Assembly (NCBI RefSeq): GCF_008367235.1
Contig: NZ_VTZS01000001.1
Location: 992,001 to 1,056,000, forward strand
From: Pareuzebyella sediminis
GTDB lineage: Bacteria; Bacteroidota; Bacteroidia; Flavobacteriales; Flavobacteriaceae
Reading direction: 5' to 3'
Length of the DNA stretch: 64,000 bases
Part shown: in pieces, positions 1 through 7,380 of the stretch
How positions within the stretch are numbered: position 1 is the first letter of the stretch
Layout: the number at the start of each line of letters is the position of its first letter
Notes under the pieces: generated by a model
Told to the model about the DNA's origin: nothing
Seen by the model: the letters and a program-made list of their open reading frames with translations, nothing else
Database searches by the model: none
Made by a program: the position numbers and the translations under genes

Positions 1-127
1 AAAAGAAGTGCTGAATAATCTTTCCAAGGAATTGTTAAGTGGAAAAATTTCGGCCGAAAGCATTGTTTTGATTGATTCATTTGACGATGCTTTGGTATTC
101 AGAAACCAAAATGAATTGGTGGAATAA
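1..127 (+). CDS. clpB: ClpB-like chaperone, C-terminal end (partial)
   Basis: Open frame entering from the left edge and ending in TAA at 125-127; only the last 41 residues are present. They begin KEVLNNLSKELLSGKI and end in FRNQNELVE. The pattern of a helix ending in LSKxLLSGK followed by a short beta strand matches the C-terminal tail of AAA+ disaggregase ClpB/Hsp100 as I know it from Bacteroidota. No ATPase motif is inside the window, so the assignment rests on this tail alone. A rho-independent terminator follows 20 bases after the stop, so this is the last gene of its transcript. Confidence 0.55.
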   Translation, partial: KEVLNNLSKELLSGKISAESIVLIDSFDDALVFRNQNELVE

Positions 128-147
128 CCGAAATGGGGTTGAAATTA

Positions 148-177
148 GGGCATCCATAAAAAAGATGCCCTTTTTTT
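148..177 (+). terminator. Rho-independent terminator after the clpB-like gene
   Basis: Seven-base perfect stem GGGCATC/GATGCCC (148-154 and 164-170) with a 9-base A-rich loop, followed by seven T residues at 171-177. It separates the upstream gene from the TetR gene. Confidence 0.9.
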
Positions 178-186
178 AGCGATACA

Positions 187-220
187 ATATACCACGCAGT
201 ATATATATTTTTTATATTCG
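187..220 (+). promoter_or_regulatory. Candidate TetR operator and promoter
   Basis: A perfect inverted repeat ATATAC-N6-GTATAT lies at 187-204, 33 bases before the TetR start codon. It is followed by TATATTCG (213-220), a 7 of 8 match to the Bacteroidota -7 element TAnnTTTG. A palindrome overlapping the promoter of the regulator's own gene is the usual arrangement for autorepression by TetR proteins; binding is inferred, not shown. Confidence 0.5.
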
Positions 221-237
221 TATAAAACCTCTCCTTC

Positions 238-831
238 ATGACGACCAAAGCCGAAAGAACCACAGCATATATAATAGAAACGGTGGCTCCCATCTTCAAT
301 AAGTTGGGTTACATTGGTACCAGTATGAGTGATTTAACCGAGGCAACAGGGTTAACTAAAGGAGCCCTCTACGGCAACTTTGAAAACAAAGAGGCCTTAG
401 CCCTTTCTGCTTTCGAATACAATAGTAAAAAGTTATTGGCTAAAATCGATGAAGTCTTGACCGGGGGCAATGCCTTGGATAAAATTTTTGCCCTAACCGA
501 CTTCTATAGAAACTATGACACCTTCACCTTAGAAATGGGGGGATGCCCAATACTTAATACAGGGGTTGACGCACAAAATAACAATCGATTACTGGCAGCG
601 GCCGTTAAAGAGACGTTGAGGGAAGTTGAAGGTAAAATCGCATTGGTTTTGGAAAACGGTATCAATAACAACGAATTGAAGCTTCCCGTAACACCTTTAC
701 AATTCGCAAAACAACTGTTCACCATGATTATGGGGGCTGTGTCGATGTCAACAATGACTCGGGACAGAAAGTATTTGGTGAATACTATTGCCTATTTAGA
801 CCTTCTAATCAAAAAAGAACTAAAAAAGTAA
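238..831 (+). CDS. TetR/AcrR family transcriptional regulator
   Basis: A 197-residue one-component regulator. Residues about 8-55 form the TetR N-terminal DNA-binding domain; the helix-turn-helix core includes the segment SDLTEATGLTKGALYGNF, with the family-typical GxxxGALYxxFxxKEAL signature. The remaining helical domain is expected to bind an unknown small ligand and dimerise. The ATG at 238 is the first in frame and gives the normal family length. A palindrome upstream (187-204) suggests autoregulation. No efflux pump or enzyme gene is divergent from it, so the target and inducer cannot be read from context. Confidence 0.9.
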   Translation: MTTKAERTTAYIIETVAPIFNKLGYIGTSMSDLTEATGLTKGALYGNFENKEALALSAFEYNSKKLLAKIDEVLTGGNALDKIFALTDFYRNYDTFTLEMGGCPILNTGVDAQNNNRLLAAAVKETLREVEGKIALVLENGINNNELKLPVTPLQFAKQLFTMIMGAVSMSTMTRDRKYLVNTIAYLDLLIKKELKK

Positions 832-933
832 CTTCCATTTCACGGCGCACATGGGGCAAACTATTGCCACGACATTTTTACCTTTCCCAAACGAGCTGTT
901 TTCCTTATTGGAAGTCTTGACTTCGCTCCTACT

Positions 934-2457
934 TTATTCACCTACAACCCTAAAAATCCAAGTTTTTCCTGCGTAATTTCCTTCGAAATTAGTGTCTCTG
1001 GCCCTTCTTGCCTCTTGCATGGTATCATACCGACGAAGATAAACATAGTCGTAGTTATTCTTACTTCTTAAGAACGATTTGGGCTGTAACCCATTTCGCC
1101 GTAAATCGGTCATGAAGGCATTCAAATATTTTTTGGTTCCGAATACATTGGCAATCAGATAATAACCGGCCTCTAGTCCATCTTCTGTCTTTACCTCTTC
1201 ATATTTTTCACCTTTTTGCGGTTTATCAGCTGTTGCCGACTCCATTTTGGCTCGTTCTTCGGCCTGTCGCCTTGTCTTCTCGGCCGCTTCAAATTTTATT
1301 TGTTCCAGTGAATCTACTCTACGCTGCTCTTTTAACCTTTGCGCCGCCACTAGAGCCTCGGCCTGCTCTGCCTTACTAATAGAGTCTAACCTTCGAGCTT
1401 GTTCTTGTCGTTGTTGTTCCCGAAGGGCCTCCTCCTTAGCAATTTCATCGGCATCTTCTTTAATCGGTTCGGGCTTGTATTGCGCATCTCCCAATATTAA
1501 TAGGCCCTCCTCTTCCTTATCCACTTCAAAGCCGACGACCTTATGCCTTTCGTCCGGTTTTCCGAGAAAATAGGCCGCCATGATTTCAAAAGAAGGGTCT
1601 TTGGTTACCGATGAACTAACACCTAGTTCTACCAAGGCTCCTAAGGACAAATGCTTGAAGAAAGTGGCACCACCGCCTACAGCGAAACCATAAAAATTGT
1701 TATACCCCACCTGACCCCAGTACTTGTTAGTATTCAACAAGGTATAAAAACCCACTTGGTTTGCCTGGCCTGGAATGGTTCTAAGGTACATCGACGGCCT
1801 CAAAAAAGAAGTTGGCAAGTCACCTAAGGCGACTGGAAAATCATAGGACAGTAAAGACATAAATACCTTATCTTCTTTCTGGGTGTTGCTTTCATTGAGC
1901 GTAAAATTGTAATCCAAAAGATTTTCCGAGGCAACGCTCAGGGTCAAGCGCTCTACCGAAAGACTTACACCAGGTGCCATCTGTACAATAAAATCGTCAG
2001 TTACGGTAGGTTGGGGTATCGGAAGATTAGGGTCGGGTTGATACCGATTATCTGCCAAAGTCTGTTTAAAGCCAAAAATGTTTACGCCAATTGCCAAATT
2101 TACCAGAGGGCTGAAATCTAGCTTGTAGGCGTAATTCAAAACACCTCCGGTATCAAAAAAAACACCCGTATTCTGTTGAAAAAAAGCGGCGCCCACGGCT
2201 GAATTGTTCCCTAATTTTCTAGAGTAATTGAAAAATAGGGTTGAAGGATCGGCATCGATGTCTTGCCACTGCCAACGAGACCAAAATGCGAATGACTCCG
2301 GGTTGTTACGGTCTAATGAAAATGCCGGGTTGAATAAGCTAGCATTATACGTAGTTAGATTATGCTGGCGAAAATCAGCGGGAAGCCTTGGTTCTCGCTG
2401 GGAAAATAGGTTCTGAAAAGCAAGAAAAAGAACTAAAATAGGTACAAACCTTTTCAT
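934..2457 (-). CDS. PorP/SprF family outer membrane protein with SPOR-like C-terminal region
   Basis: The frame opens at 2517, but I chose the ATG at 2457 because it begins a clean signal peptide (MKRFVPILVLFLAFQNLFSQ), giving 507 residues. Residues about 25-310 resemble the PorP/SprF beta-barrel family associated with type IX secretion and gliding, with a conserved opening of the kind YNASLFNPAFSL. Residues about 330-425 are a charged Glu/Arg/Ala-rich coiled coil. The last about 75 residues (YYLIANVFGTKKYLNAF through KTWIFRVVGE) look like an SPOR-type peptidoglycan-binding fold. That layout suggests a barrel tethered to the cell wall. PorP/SprF paralogues often occur without a known role, and no other secretion gene is adjacent. 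Confidence 0.75.
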   Translation of the reverse strand: MKRFVPILVLFLAFQNLFSQREPRLPADFRQHNLTTYNASLFNPAFSLDRNNPESFAFWSRWQWQDIDADPSTLFFNYSRKLGNNSAVGAAFFQQNTGVFFDTGGVLNYAYKLDFSPLVNLAIGVNIFGFKQTLADNRYQPDPNLPIPQPTVTDDFIVQMAPGVSLSVERLTLSVASENLLDYNFTLNESNTQKEDKVFMSLLSYDFPVALGDLPTSFLRPSMYLRTIPGQANQVGFYTLLNTNKYWGQVGYNNFYGFAVGGGATFFKHLSLGALVELGVSSSVTKDPSFEIMAAYFLGKPDERHKVVGFEVDKEEEGLLILGDAQYKPEPIKEDADEIAKEEALREQQRQEQARRLDSISKAEQAEALVAAQRLKEQRRVDSLEQIKFEAAEKTRRQAEERAKMESATADKPQKGEKYEEVKTEDGLEAGYYLIANVFGTKKYLNAFMTDLRRNGLQPKSFLRSKNNYDYVYLRRYDTMQEARRARDTNFEGNYAGKTWIFRVVGE

Positions 2458-2554
2458 ATACAAAAAAATAAAAACAAGCGTTAGCATATACTTTTTTGCC
2501 CTAATTTTAGTTAACAATTATGCAAGAGTTTTCAACCAAAAACTGGCATTACCT

Positions 2555-3103
2555 ATGAAATGTACCAAAACCCTTTATGCCGTTATACTTTTGTTCAGTC
2601 TGGCAAGTTGCAAAGAAGAGCAAAATACTTCCAATAAGCAAACGGTTGTCTCTACATTCTATTTTATCCGCCATGCGGAAAAAGACAGGTCCGACCCTTC
2701 AAACGCCGACCCGGAACTCAATCAAGAGGGACTGGGCAGAGCGATGCACTGGGCTGAAATATTAGATGAGGTGGAACTTGATGCCATTTACACCACTGAC
2801 TATTTACGAACTGAAATGACGGCCGCGCCAATCTCGGTCAAAAAAGAAATTACGGTTCAATATTACAATCCCCAAGAAGTTGATATAGAAATTTTTAAGA
2901 CCGAAAATAAGGGTAAGAATGTTCTGGTAGTAGGGCACAGTAATACTACTCCAGAGTTGGTCAATAAAATGTTAGGGGAAAATAAATATGATGAAATGGA
3001 CGATACGGATAATGGCAGCCTATTTATCGTTCAAATGGTAAACGAAGTTGCCGTTTCCCAACGTTTGCACTTCAATTGTAATTGTCCTAAAGCCCTTCAA
3101 TAA
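2555..3103 (+). CDS. Histidine phosphatase family lipoprotein (SixA-like)
   Basis: A 182-residue protein with a lipoprotein signal (LASC, acylated Cys19) so it is probably membrane-anchored outside the cytoplasm. The histidine phosphatase motif RHAEK gives the catalytic Arg39-His40; Arg85-Thr86 in the segment YLRTEM and His128 in GHSN supply the other usual catalytic positions. Its short length and simple fold resemble SixA rather than phosphoglycerate mutase. The substrate is unknown. It is divergent from the PorP-like gene across about 97 bases and stands alone before smpB. Confidence 0.8.
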   Translation: MKCTKTLYAVILLFSLASCKEEQNTSNKQTVVSTFYFIRHAEKDRSDPSNADPELNQEGLGRAMHWAEILDEVELDAIYTTDYLRTEMTAAPISVKKEITVQYYNPQEVDIEIFKTENKGKNVLVVGHSNTTPELVNKMLGENKYDEMDDTDNGSLFIVQMVNEVAVSQRLHFNCNCPKALQ

Positions 3104-3210
3104 ATCTGCGTACCTACTAGGACTATGAAGATATACTCGGCCATAACGAAGGGTTTATCGGTCACAAATTCGCTAAATCAAAATTTCTATTCGCGTTTCT
3201 TTTGAGATGA

Positions 3211-3239
3211 TTGAATTAGCGACTACTTTCTTATTTTTG
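3211..3239 (+). promoter_or_regulatory. smpB promoter
   Basis: TTG at 3211-3213, an 18-base spacer, then TATTTTTG at 3232-3239, an exact TAnnTTTG. The start codon is only five bases beyond the element, so the transcript is probably leaderless or nearly so. Confidence 0.65.
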
Positions 3240-3243
3240 CAAC

Positions 3244-3708
3244 ATGGTTCAGAACAACATCAACATCAAGAACAAAAAAGCAAAATTTGAATACGAACTT
3301 TTAGATACCTATGTCGCTGGAATTGTTTTGGCAGGTACTGAAATCAAATCCATTCGGGAAGGGAAGGCCTCTATCGCCCAAAGCTTTTGCGAATTCAACG
3401 ATAATGACGAGTTATTCGTGATCAATATGCAGGTCGATGAATATTCACATGCCTCTCACTTTAACCACAGGCCAAAGGCAGAGCGAAAGTTATTGTTGAA
3501 CCGTAGGGAGCTTAAAAAGTTACGCAAAGAGGTCAACACTTCCGGATTGACCATTGTTCCACTGAATCTATTCATTAACGATCGGGGTCTGGCAAAAATT
3601 AAAATCGCCTTGGCCAAGGGTAAAAAGCTATATGACAAAAGGGAGACAATTAAAGATAGGGCGAACAAAAGAAACTTGGCCCGGATCAAAAAAAGTTTTA
3701 ATACTTGA
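3244..3708 (+). CDS. smpB: SsrA-binding protein SmpB
   Basis: A 154-residue protein of standard SmpB length. It carries the N-terminal oligonucleotide-binding barrel signature (YELLDTYVAGIVLAGTEIKS), the conserved central SHxNHxPKAERKLLLN-type segment, and the Lys/Arg-rich C-terminal tail (about residues 130-154, with DKRETIKDRANKR) that enters the decoding centre. SmpB binds tmRNA and delivers it to stalled ribosomes. The gene has its own promoter and is convergent with pcm, 25 bases apart. tmRNA itself is not in this window. Confidence 0.97.
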   Translation: MVQNNINIKNKKAKFEYELLDTYVAGIVLAGTEIKSIREGKASIAQSFCEFNDNDELFVINMQVDEYSHASHFNHRPKAERKLLLNRRELKKLRKEVNTSGLTIVPLNLFINDRGLAKIKIALAKGKKLYDKRETIKDRANKRNLARIKKSFNT

Positions 3709-3733
3709 ACGAATCGAGCTAGACCACCTCAAT

Positions 3734-4375
3734 TCAATTCTTATCCTCTAGAAGTGGCACGAACCTAAACGAACCGTACTCCTTTTTCTCAAACTCTTTT
3801 TCGGACTTTCGGACAAACAAGGTCATTATCTGATTATCGCTTCCCACAGGAATGACCAAGCGTCCTCCAATATCCAATTGAGAAAGAAGTGCTTTCGGAA
3901 CTTCGGGCGCTCCCGCCGTAACAATTATACCTTGAAAAGGTGCTTCTTCGGGCAATCCTTTATAACCATCCCCAAAAATGGTTTTTTTAGGACGGTACCC
4001 CATTTTCGAAAAAAAGATTTTTGTCTTCTTAAAAAGTTCCAATTGCCGCTCGATAGTATAGACTTTAGCTTTCAACTGAAGTAAAATAGCCGTCTGATAT
4101 CCGCTACCAGTTCCAATTTCCAAAATTTTATCATTTGGCCGAACGGCAAGCAATTGGGTTTGAAAAGCGACGGTATACGGCTGGGAGATTGTCTGATCGG
4201 CCGCGATTGGAAATGCTTTGTCTTGATAGGCATGCCCTTCAAAACTACTATCCATAAATAAATGTCGTGGTATGGCTCGAATGGCATCAAGTACTTTAGC
4301 GTCAGAAATACCCTTTGCCAAAAGTATTTTAGCCAGCTTATTGCGCAAACCGCTATGCTTTAAAGTATCTCTCAT
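3734..4375 (-). CDS. pcm: Protein-L-isoaspartate O-methyltransferase
   Basis: A 213-residue SAM-dependent methyltransferase that repairs isoaspartyl residues in damaged proteins. The family active-site motif QTISQPY (residues 61-67) precedes SAM motif I, ILEIGTGSGYQ (84-94), followed by IERQLELF and GDGYKGLPEEAPF. Length and motif order are normal. The ATG at 4375 is supported by an exact -7 element about 55 bases upstream on this strand. It ends tail-to-tail with smpB. Confidence 0.95.
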   Translation of the reverse strand: MRDTLKHSGLRNKLAKILLAKGISDAKVLDAIRAIPRHLFMDSSFEGHAYQDKAFPIAADQTISQPYTVAFQTQLLAVRPNDKILEIGTGSGYQTAILLQLKAKVYTIERQLELFKKTKIFFSKMGYRPKKTIFGDGYKGLPEEAPFQGIIVTAGAPEVPKALLSQLDIGGRLVIPVGSDNQIMTLFVRKSEKEFEKKEYGSFRFVPLLEDKN

Positions 4376-4430
4376 ATGGCAAGGGTTAACCTGCTTGAAT
4401 CACAAGGTATGCCTTTAGAGAAAATGCTCT

Positions 4431-4438
4431 CAAATATA
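4431..4438 (-). promoter_or_regulatory. pcm promoter -7 element
   Basis: On the minus strand this reads TATATTTG, an exact TAnnTTTG. It predicts a leader of about 50 bases before pcm. I see no well-spaced TTG for the -33 region. Confidence 0.5.
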
Positions 4439-4590
4439 GCGCGCCCAGAATTTCTGCTAGTATTGTACAAAATGGTTTGGTTTTGCAGCGAAGTTATAAA
4501 AAGTTTAGTTCAAGTTTCATTCTGAAGTTTCAAGTTTCTTAAAAGGTTTGGCAAAAAGGAAAAGGTCACTTCTAACTCAAAAAACATCCT

Positions 4591-4598
4591 TATTTTTG
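4591..4598 (+). promoter_or_regulatory. Promoter -7 element for the Gfo/Idh gene
   Basis: TATTTTTG, an exact TAnnTTTG, 18 bases before the ATG at 4616. The rest of the gap between pcm and this gene holds nothing else I can identify. Confidence 0.55.
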
Positions 4599-4615
4599 GG
4601 CAAAGACAAAAATCT

Positions 4616-5593
4616 ATGCTTAGAGTCGGGGTTTTGGGTGCAGGCCACTTAGGAAAAATACATCTTAGGCTTCTCAACGAATCGAAAAAATATGAATTGA
4701 TCGGCTTCTACGATGCAGATGTCGTAAATGCCAAAAAGGTCGAAGCAGAGTCGGGCTATACTTATTTCGATAATATCAACACCTTGATTGCTTCGGTGGA
4801 TGTCGTTGACATTGTCACCCCCACCCTCTCCCATTTTGAATGTGCGAAAAAAGCCATTGAAAATGGCAAACATATATTTATTGAAAAACCTATCACGAAT
4901 ACGTACGAAGAAGCAGAAGAATTATTGAATTTAGAAAGAAAATATAGGATCAAGGGTCAAGTCGGGCATGTTGAACGCTTCAATCCAGCTTTTTCGGCGG
5001 TCAAACACCAAATTGAAAATCCTATGTTTATTGAAACACATCGGTTGGCCGAATTCAACCCTAGGGGTACCGATGTTCCTGTCGTACTCGACCTTATGAT
5101 TCATGATATCGATGCCATTCTAAGCGTGGTCAAGGCCGAGGTGAAGCAAATCAACGCAAGTGGGGTTTCCGTTATTAGCAAGTCTCCCGATATCGCCAAT
5201 GCCCGAATCGAATTTGAAAATGGCTGTGTAGCCAATCTTACAGCGAGTAGAATATCGCTCAAAAACATGCGTAAGTCTCGTTTCTTCCAAAAAGATGCAT
5301 ATATCTCCATTGATTTTCTGGATAAAAAAGTGGAAGTGGTCAAAATGAAAGACGCCCCTGAAAATCCCGGAGACTTTGACTTGGTGCTTCAAAATGCGGA
5401 AGGAGAGAAAAAACAGATCTATTTCGAAAATCCAGATGTGGGGGTTAACAATGCTATATTAGACGAACTAGAGTCTTTTGCGGAGGCTATTGAAAAAGAT
5501 ATCACGCCGCTAGTAAGTCTTTCTCAGGGCGCCAAAGCACTTAAGGTAGCCTTACAGATAATAGCATCTTTCAAAAAAGAACGGACTTTTTAA
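4616..5593 (+). CDS. Gfo/Idh/MocA family NAD(P)-dependent oxidoreductase
   Basis: A 325-residue dehydrogenase. The N-terminal Rossmann fold starts with VGVLGAGHLGKIH (GxGxxG), and the family motif EKP appears in the segment IFIEKPITNT at about residue 92. The segment VGHVERFNP around 120 and a downstream LDLMIHDID, with a His at the usual catalytic position, are family-typical. Substrates in the family are sugars, inositols or sugar nucleotides; this one is not identifiable. The next gene, a 3-hydroxyacyl-CoA dehydrogenase, begins 52 bases later on the same strand. Confidence 0.88.
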   Translation: MLRVGVLGAGHLGKIHLRLLNESKKYELIGFYDADVVNAKKVEAESGYTYFDNINTLIASVDVVDIVTPTLSHFECAKKAIENGKHIFIEKPITNTYEEAEELLNLERKYRIKGQVGHVERFNPAFSAVKHQIENPMFIETHRLAEFNPRGTDVPVVLDLMIHDIDAILSVVKAEVKQINASGVSVISKSPDIANARIEFENGCVANLTASRISLKNMRKSRFFQKDAYISIDFLDKKVEVVKMKDAPENPGDFDLVLQNAEGEKKQIYFENPDVGVNNAILDELESFAEAIEKDITPLVSLSQGAKALKVALQIIASFKKERTF

Positions 5594-5645
5594 AGCAAAG
5601 GGCACTACTGTACCTAATCGCAAAGTTTAATTTTAATACAACCCA

Positions 5646-6536
5646 ATGAATAGTATTGCTGTCATAGGAGCAGGGACCATGGGAAATGGTATTGCCCATG
5701 TTTTCGCACAAAACGGATACGAGGTTCGTCTTATCGACGTATCGCAACATGCGTTGGAAAAGGCCAAAGCAACTATTGCGAAGAACTTGGACCGCATGGT
5801 GGCCAAAGACAACATCGACGAAGCCACGAAGTTAAGTACCCTTAACAACCTATCGCTTCATACCACACTTTCCAAAGCCGTGATTGAAAGCGATCTGGCC
5901 ATAGAAGCAGTATCGGAAAATATAAATTTGAAACTAAGCATCTTCAAGGAACTTGATAAAAATTGTCGCCAAAGTACGATTTTAGCAACAAACACTTCCT
6001 CTATCTCTATAACACATATCGCTTCGGAAACCGAACGTCCAGACAGAGTCATCGGCATGCATTTTATGAATCCGGTACCTATTATGCCTTTGGTCGAGGT
6101 GATACGCGGCTATTCTACTTCTGATCAAACCTGCAATACTGTTTTTGAGCTATCCAAAAAACTTGGGAAATCCCCTACCCTAGTTAATGATTACCCGGGT
6201 TTTGTATCGAACCGAATCTTGATGCCCATGATCAATGAAGCCATTTACACCCTTTACCATGGTGTTGCCGGTGTTGCTGAAATCGACACGGTCATGAAGC
6301 TGGGCATGGCCCATCCTATGGGACCTTTACAATTAGCTGATTTTATAGGATTGGATGTATGTCTTTCCATAATGAAGGTTTTGTTCGAAGGATTTAAGGA
6401 TACAAAATATGCCCCGTGTCCATTATTGGTCAATATGGTTATGGCAGGAAAATTAGGCGTAAAGTCTGGCGAAGGATTTTACGATTATGCCGAATCCAAG
6501 AAGGCAGAAAAAATATCGTCACAATTTAACCGATAA
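5646..6536 (+). CDS. 3-hydroxybutyryl-CoA dehydrogenase
   Basis: A 296-residue stand-alone 3-hydroxyacyl-CoA dehydrogenase, the short form (Hbd/PaaH-like) rather than the fused fatty-oxidation complex subunit. The NAD-binding motif is GAGTMGNGIAHVFAQ (7-21). The catalytic region GMHFMNPVPIMPLVEVI (about 138-154) holds the active-site His, and PGFVSNRILMPMINEA is the C-terminal dimerisation-domain hallmark. It interconverts 3-hydroxyacyl-CoA and 3-ketoacyl-CoA in butanoate-type or fatty acid metabolism. No thiolase or crotonase gene is adjacent. Confidence 0.93.
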   Translation: MNSIAVIGAGTMGNGIAHVFAQNGYEVRLIDVSQHALEKAKATIAKNLDRMVAKDNIDEATKLSTLNNLSLHTTLSKAVIESDLAIEAVSENINLKLSIFKELDKNCRQSTILATNTSSISITHIASETERPDRVIGMHFMNPVPIMPLVEVIRGYSTSDQTCNTVFELSKKLGKSPTLVNDYPGFVSNRILMPMINEAIYTLYHGVAGVAEIDTVMKLGMAHPMGPLQLADFIGLDVCLSIMKVLFEGFKDTKYAPCPLLVNMVMAGKLGVKSGEGFYDYAESKKAEKISSQFNR

Positions 6537-6643
6537 TTATTTTCTCAAAAAAATGCTGTATACTAGGTGATATGCGATGTACCTTACACTGAAAACGTCC
6601 TTCGAAATTTTAAGAAGCACATTAATAAATTTATAAACTACCG

Positions 6644-7306
6644 ATGTCCATTCAAGAAAGCCTTACAAAAGTCAATGCCTCACTTCCAAAAAATGTAACC
6701 TTAGTAGCCGTATCGAAAACCAAGCCCGATACCGCGGTTAAAGAAGCCTATGAAGTGGGTCAACGTATTTTTGGGGAAAACAAGGTTCAGGAAATGGTTG
6801 GAAAATGGGAGCGCTTGCCCAAAGATATCGAATGGCATATGATCGGGCACTTACAACGGAACAAGGTAAAATACATAGTCGATTTCGTATCGCTGATTCA
6901 TGGGGTAGACAGTCTAAAACTGCTCAAAGAAATTAATAAAAGGGCAAAAAAAAGCAATAGGATTGTCAATTGCCTTTTTCAAATTCATATCGCGGAAGAA
7001 GACACAAAGTTCGGTCTTGACCGATTCGAACTTTTTGATATAATAGGTTCAACCGAATTCGCCCAACTTGAACACATAAAAATCGTTGGGCTTATGGGCA
7101 TGGCTACCTTTACGGATAATACAAATCAAATTCGGAAGGAATTCAAAAATCTAAAATCTCTTTTTGAAGAACTGAAAACGCAACTTCCTTCTATATCGAC
7201 CTTGTCTATGGGTATGAGTGGAGACTATCGGATAGCCATTGAAGAAGGCAGTACGATGGTGCGGATAGGAAGTAGTATATTTGGAGAAAGGATTTACAAC
7301 CAATAA
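6644..7306 (+). CDS. YggS/PROSC family PLP-binding protein
   Basis: A 220-residue pyridoxal-phosphate homeostasis protein. The Schiff-base lysine is Lys25 in LVAVSKTKP. The signatures HMIGHLQRNKVK, GLMGMATF and SMGMSGDYRIAIEEGSTMVRIGSSIFG are diagnostic and sit in the usual order on the TIM-barrel-like fold. The family has no clear enzyme activity and helps keep PLP pools balanced. It ends 75 bases before the nuclease gene, which has its own promoter. Confidence 0.95.
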   Translation: MSIQESLTKVNASLPKNVTLVAVSKTKPDTAVKEAYEVGQRIFGENKVQEMVGKWERLPKDIEWHMIGHLQRNKVKYIVDFVSLIHGVDSLKLLKEINKRAKKSNRIVNCLFQIHIAEEDTKFGLDRFELFDIIGSTEFAQLEHIKIVGLMGMATFTDNTNQIRKEFKNLKSLFEELKTQLPSISTLSMGMSGDYRIAIEEGSTMVRIGSSIFGERIYNQ

Positions 7307-7321
7307 AGACCACAGATTAAG

Positions 7322-7329
7322 TATCTTTG
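7322..7329 (+). promoter_or_regulatory. Promoter -7 element for the exonuclease/GIY-YIG operon
   Basis: TATCTTTG, an exact TAnnTTTG, predicting transcription start near 7333 and a leader of about 48 bases before the ATG at 7381. It would drive the whole overlapping cluster through gluconokinase. Confidence 0.55.
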
Positions 7330-7380
7330 TTCTTCGCGTTGCAATCGCAAATCTAACACAAAAATCGAATCGAGCTCTAC

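Noticed and set aside
855-880. Possible terminator between the TetR and PorP-like genes
   Set aside because: The stem GGCAA/TTGCC is only five base pairs and the T-run is displaced by several bases.
1247-1573. A 108-residue frame on the plus strand inside the PorP-like gene
   Set aside because: It is antisense to the coiled-coil region, whose repetitive codons create an open complementary frame; it is Ser/Cys/Arg-rich and has no promoter.
2458-2517. Upstream start of the PorP-like gene at 2517
   Set aside because: It would put 20 extra residues before a complete signal peptide that starts at 2457.
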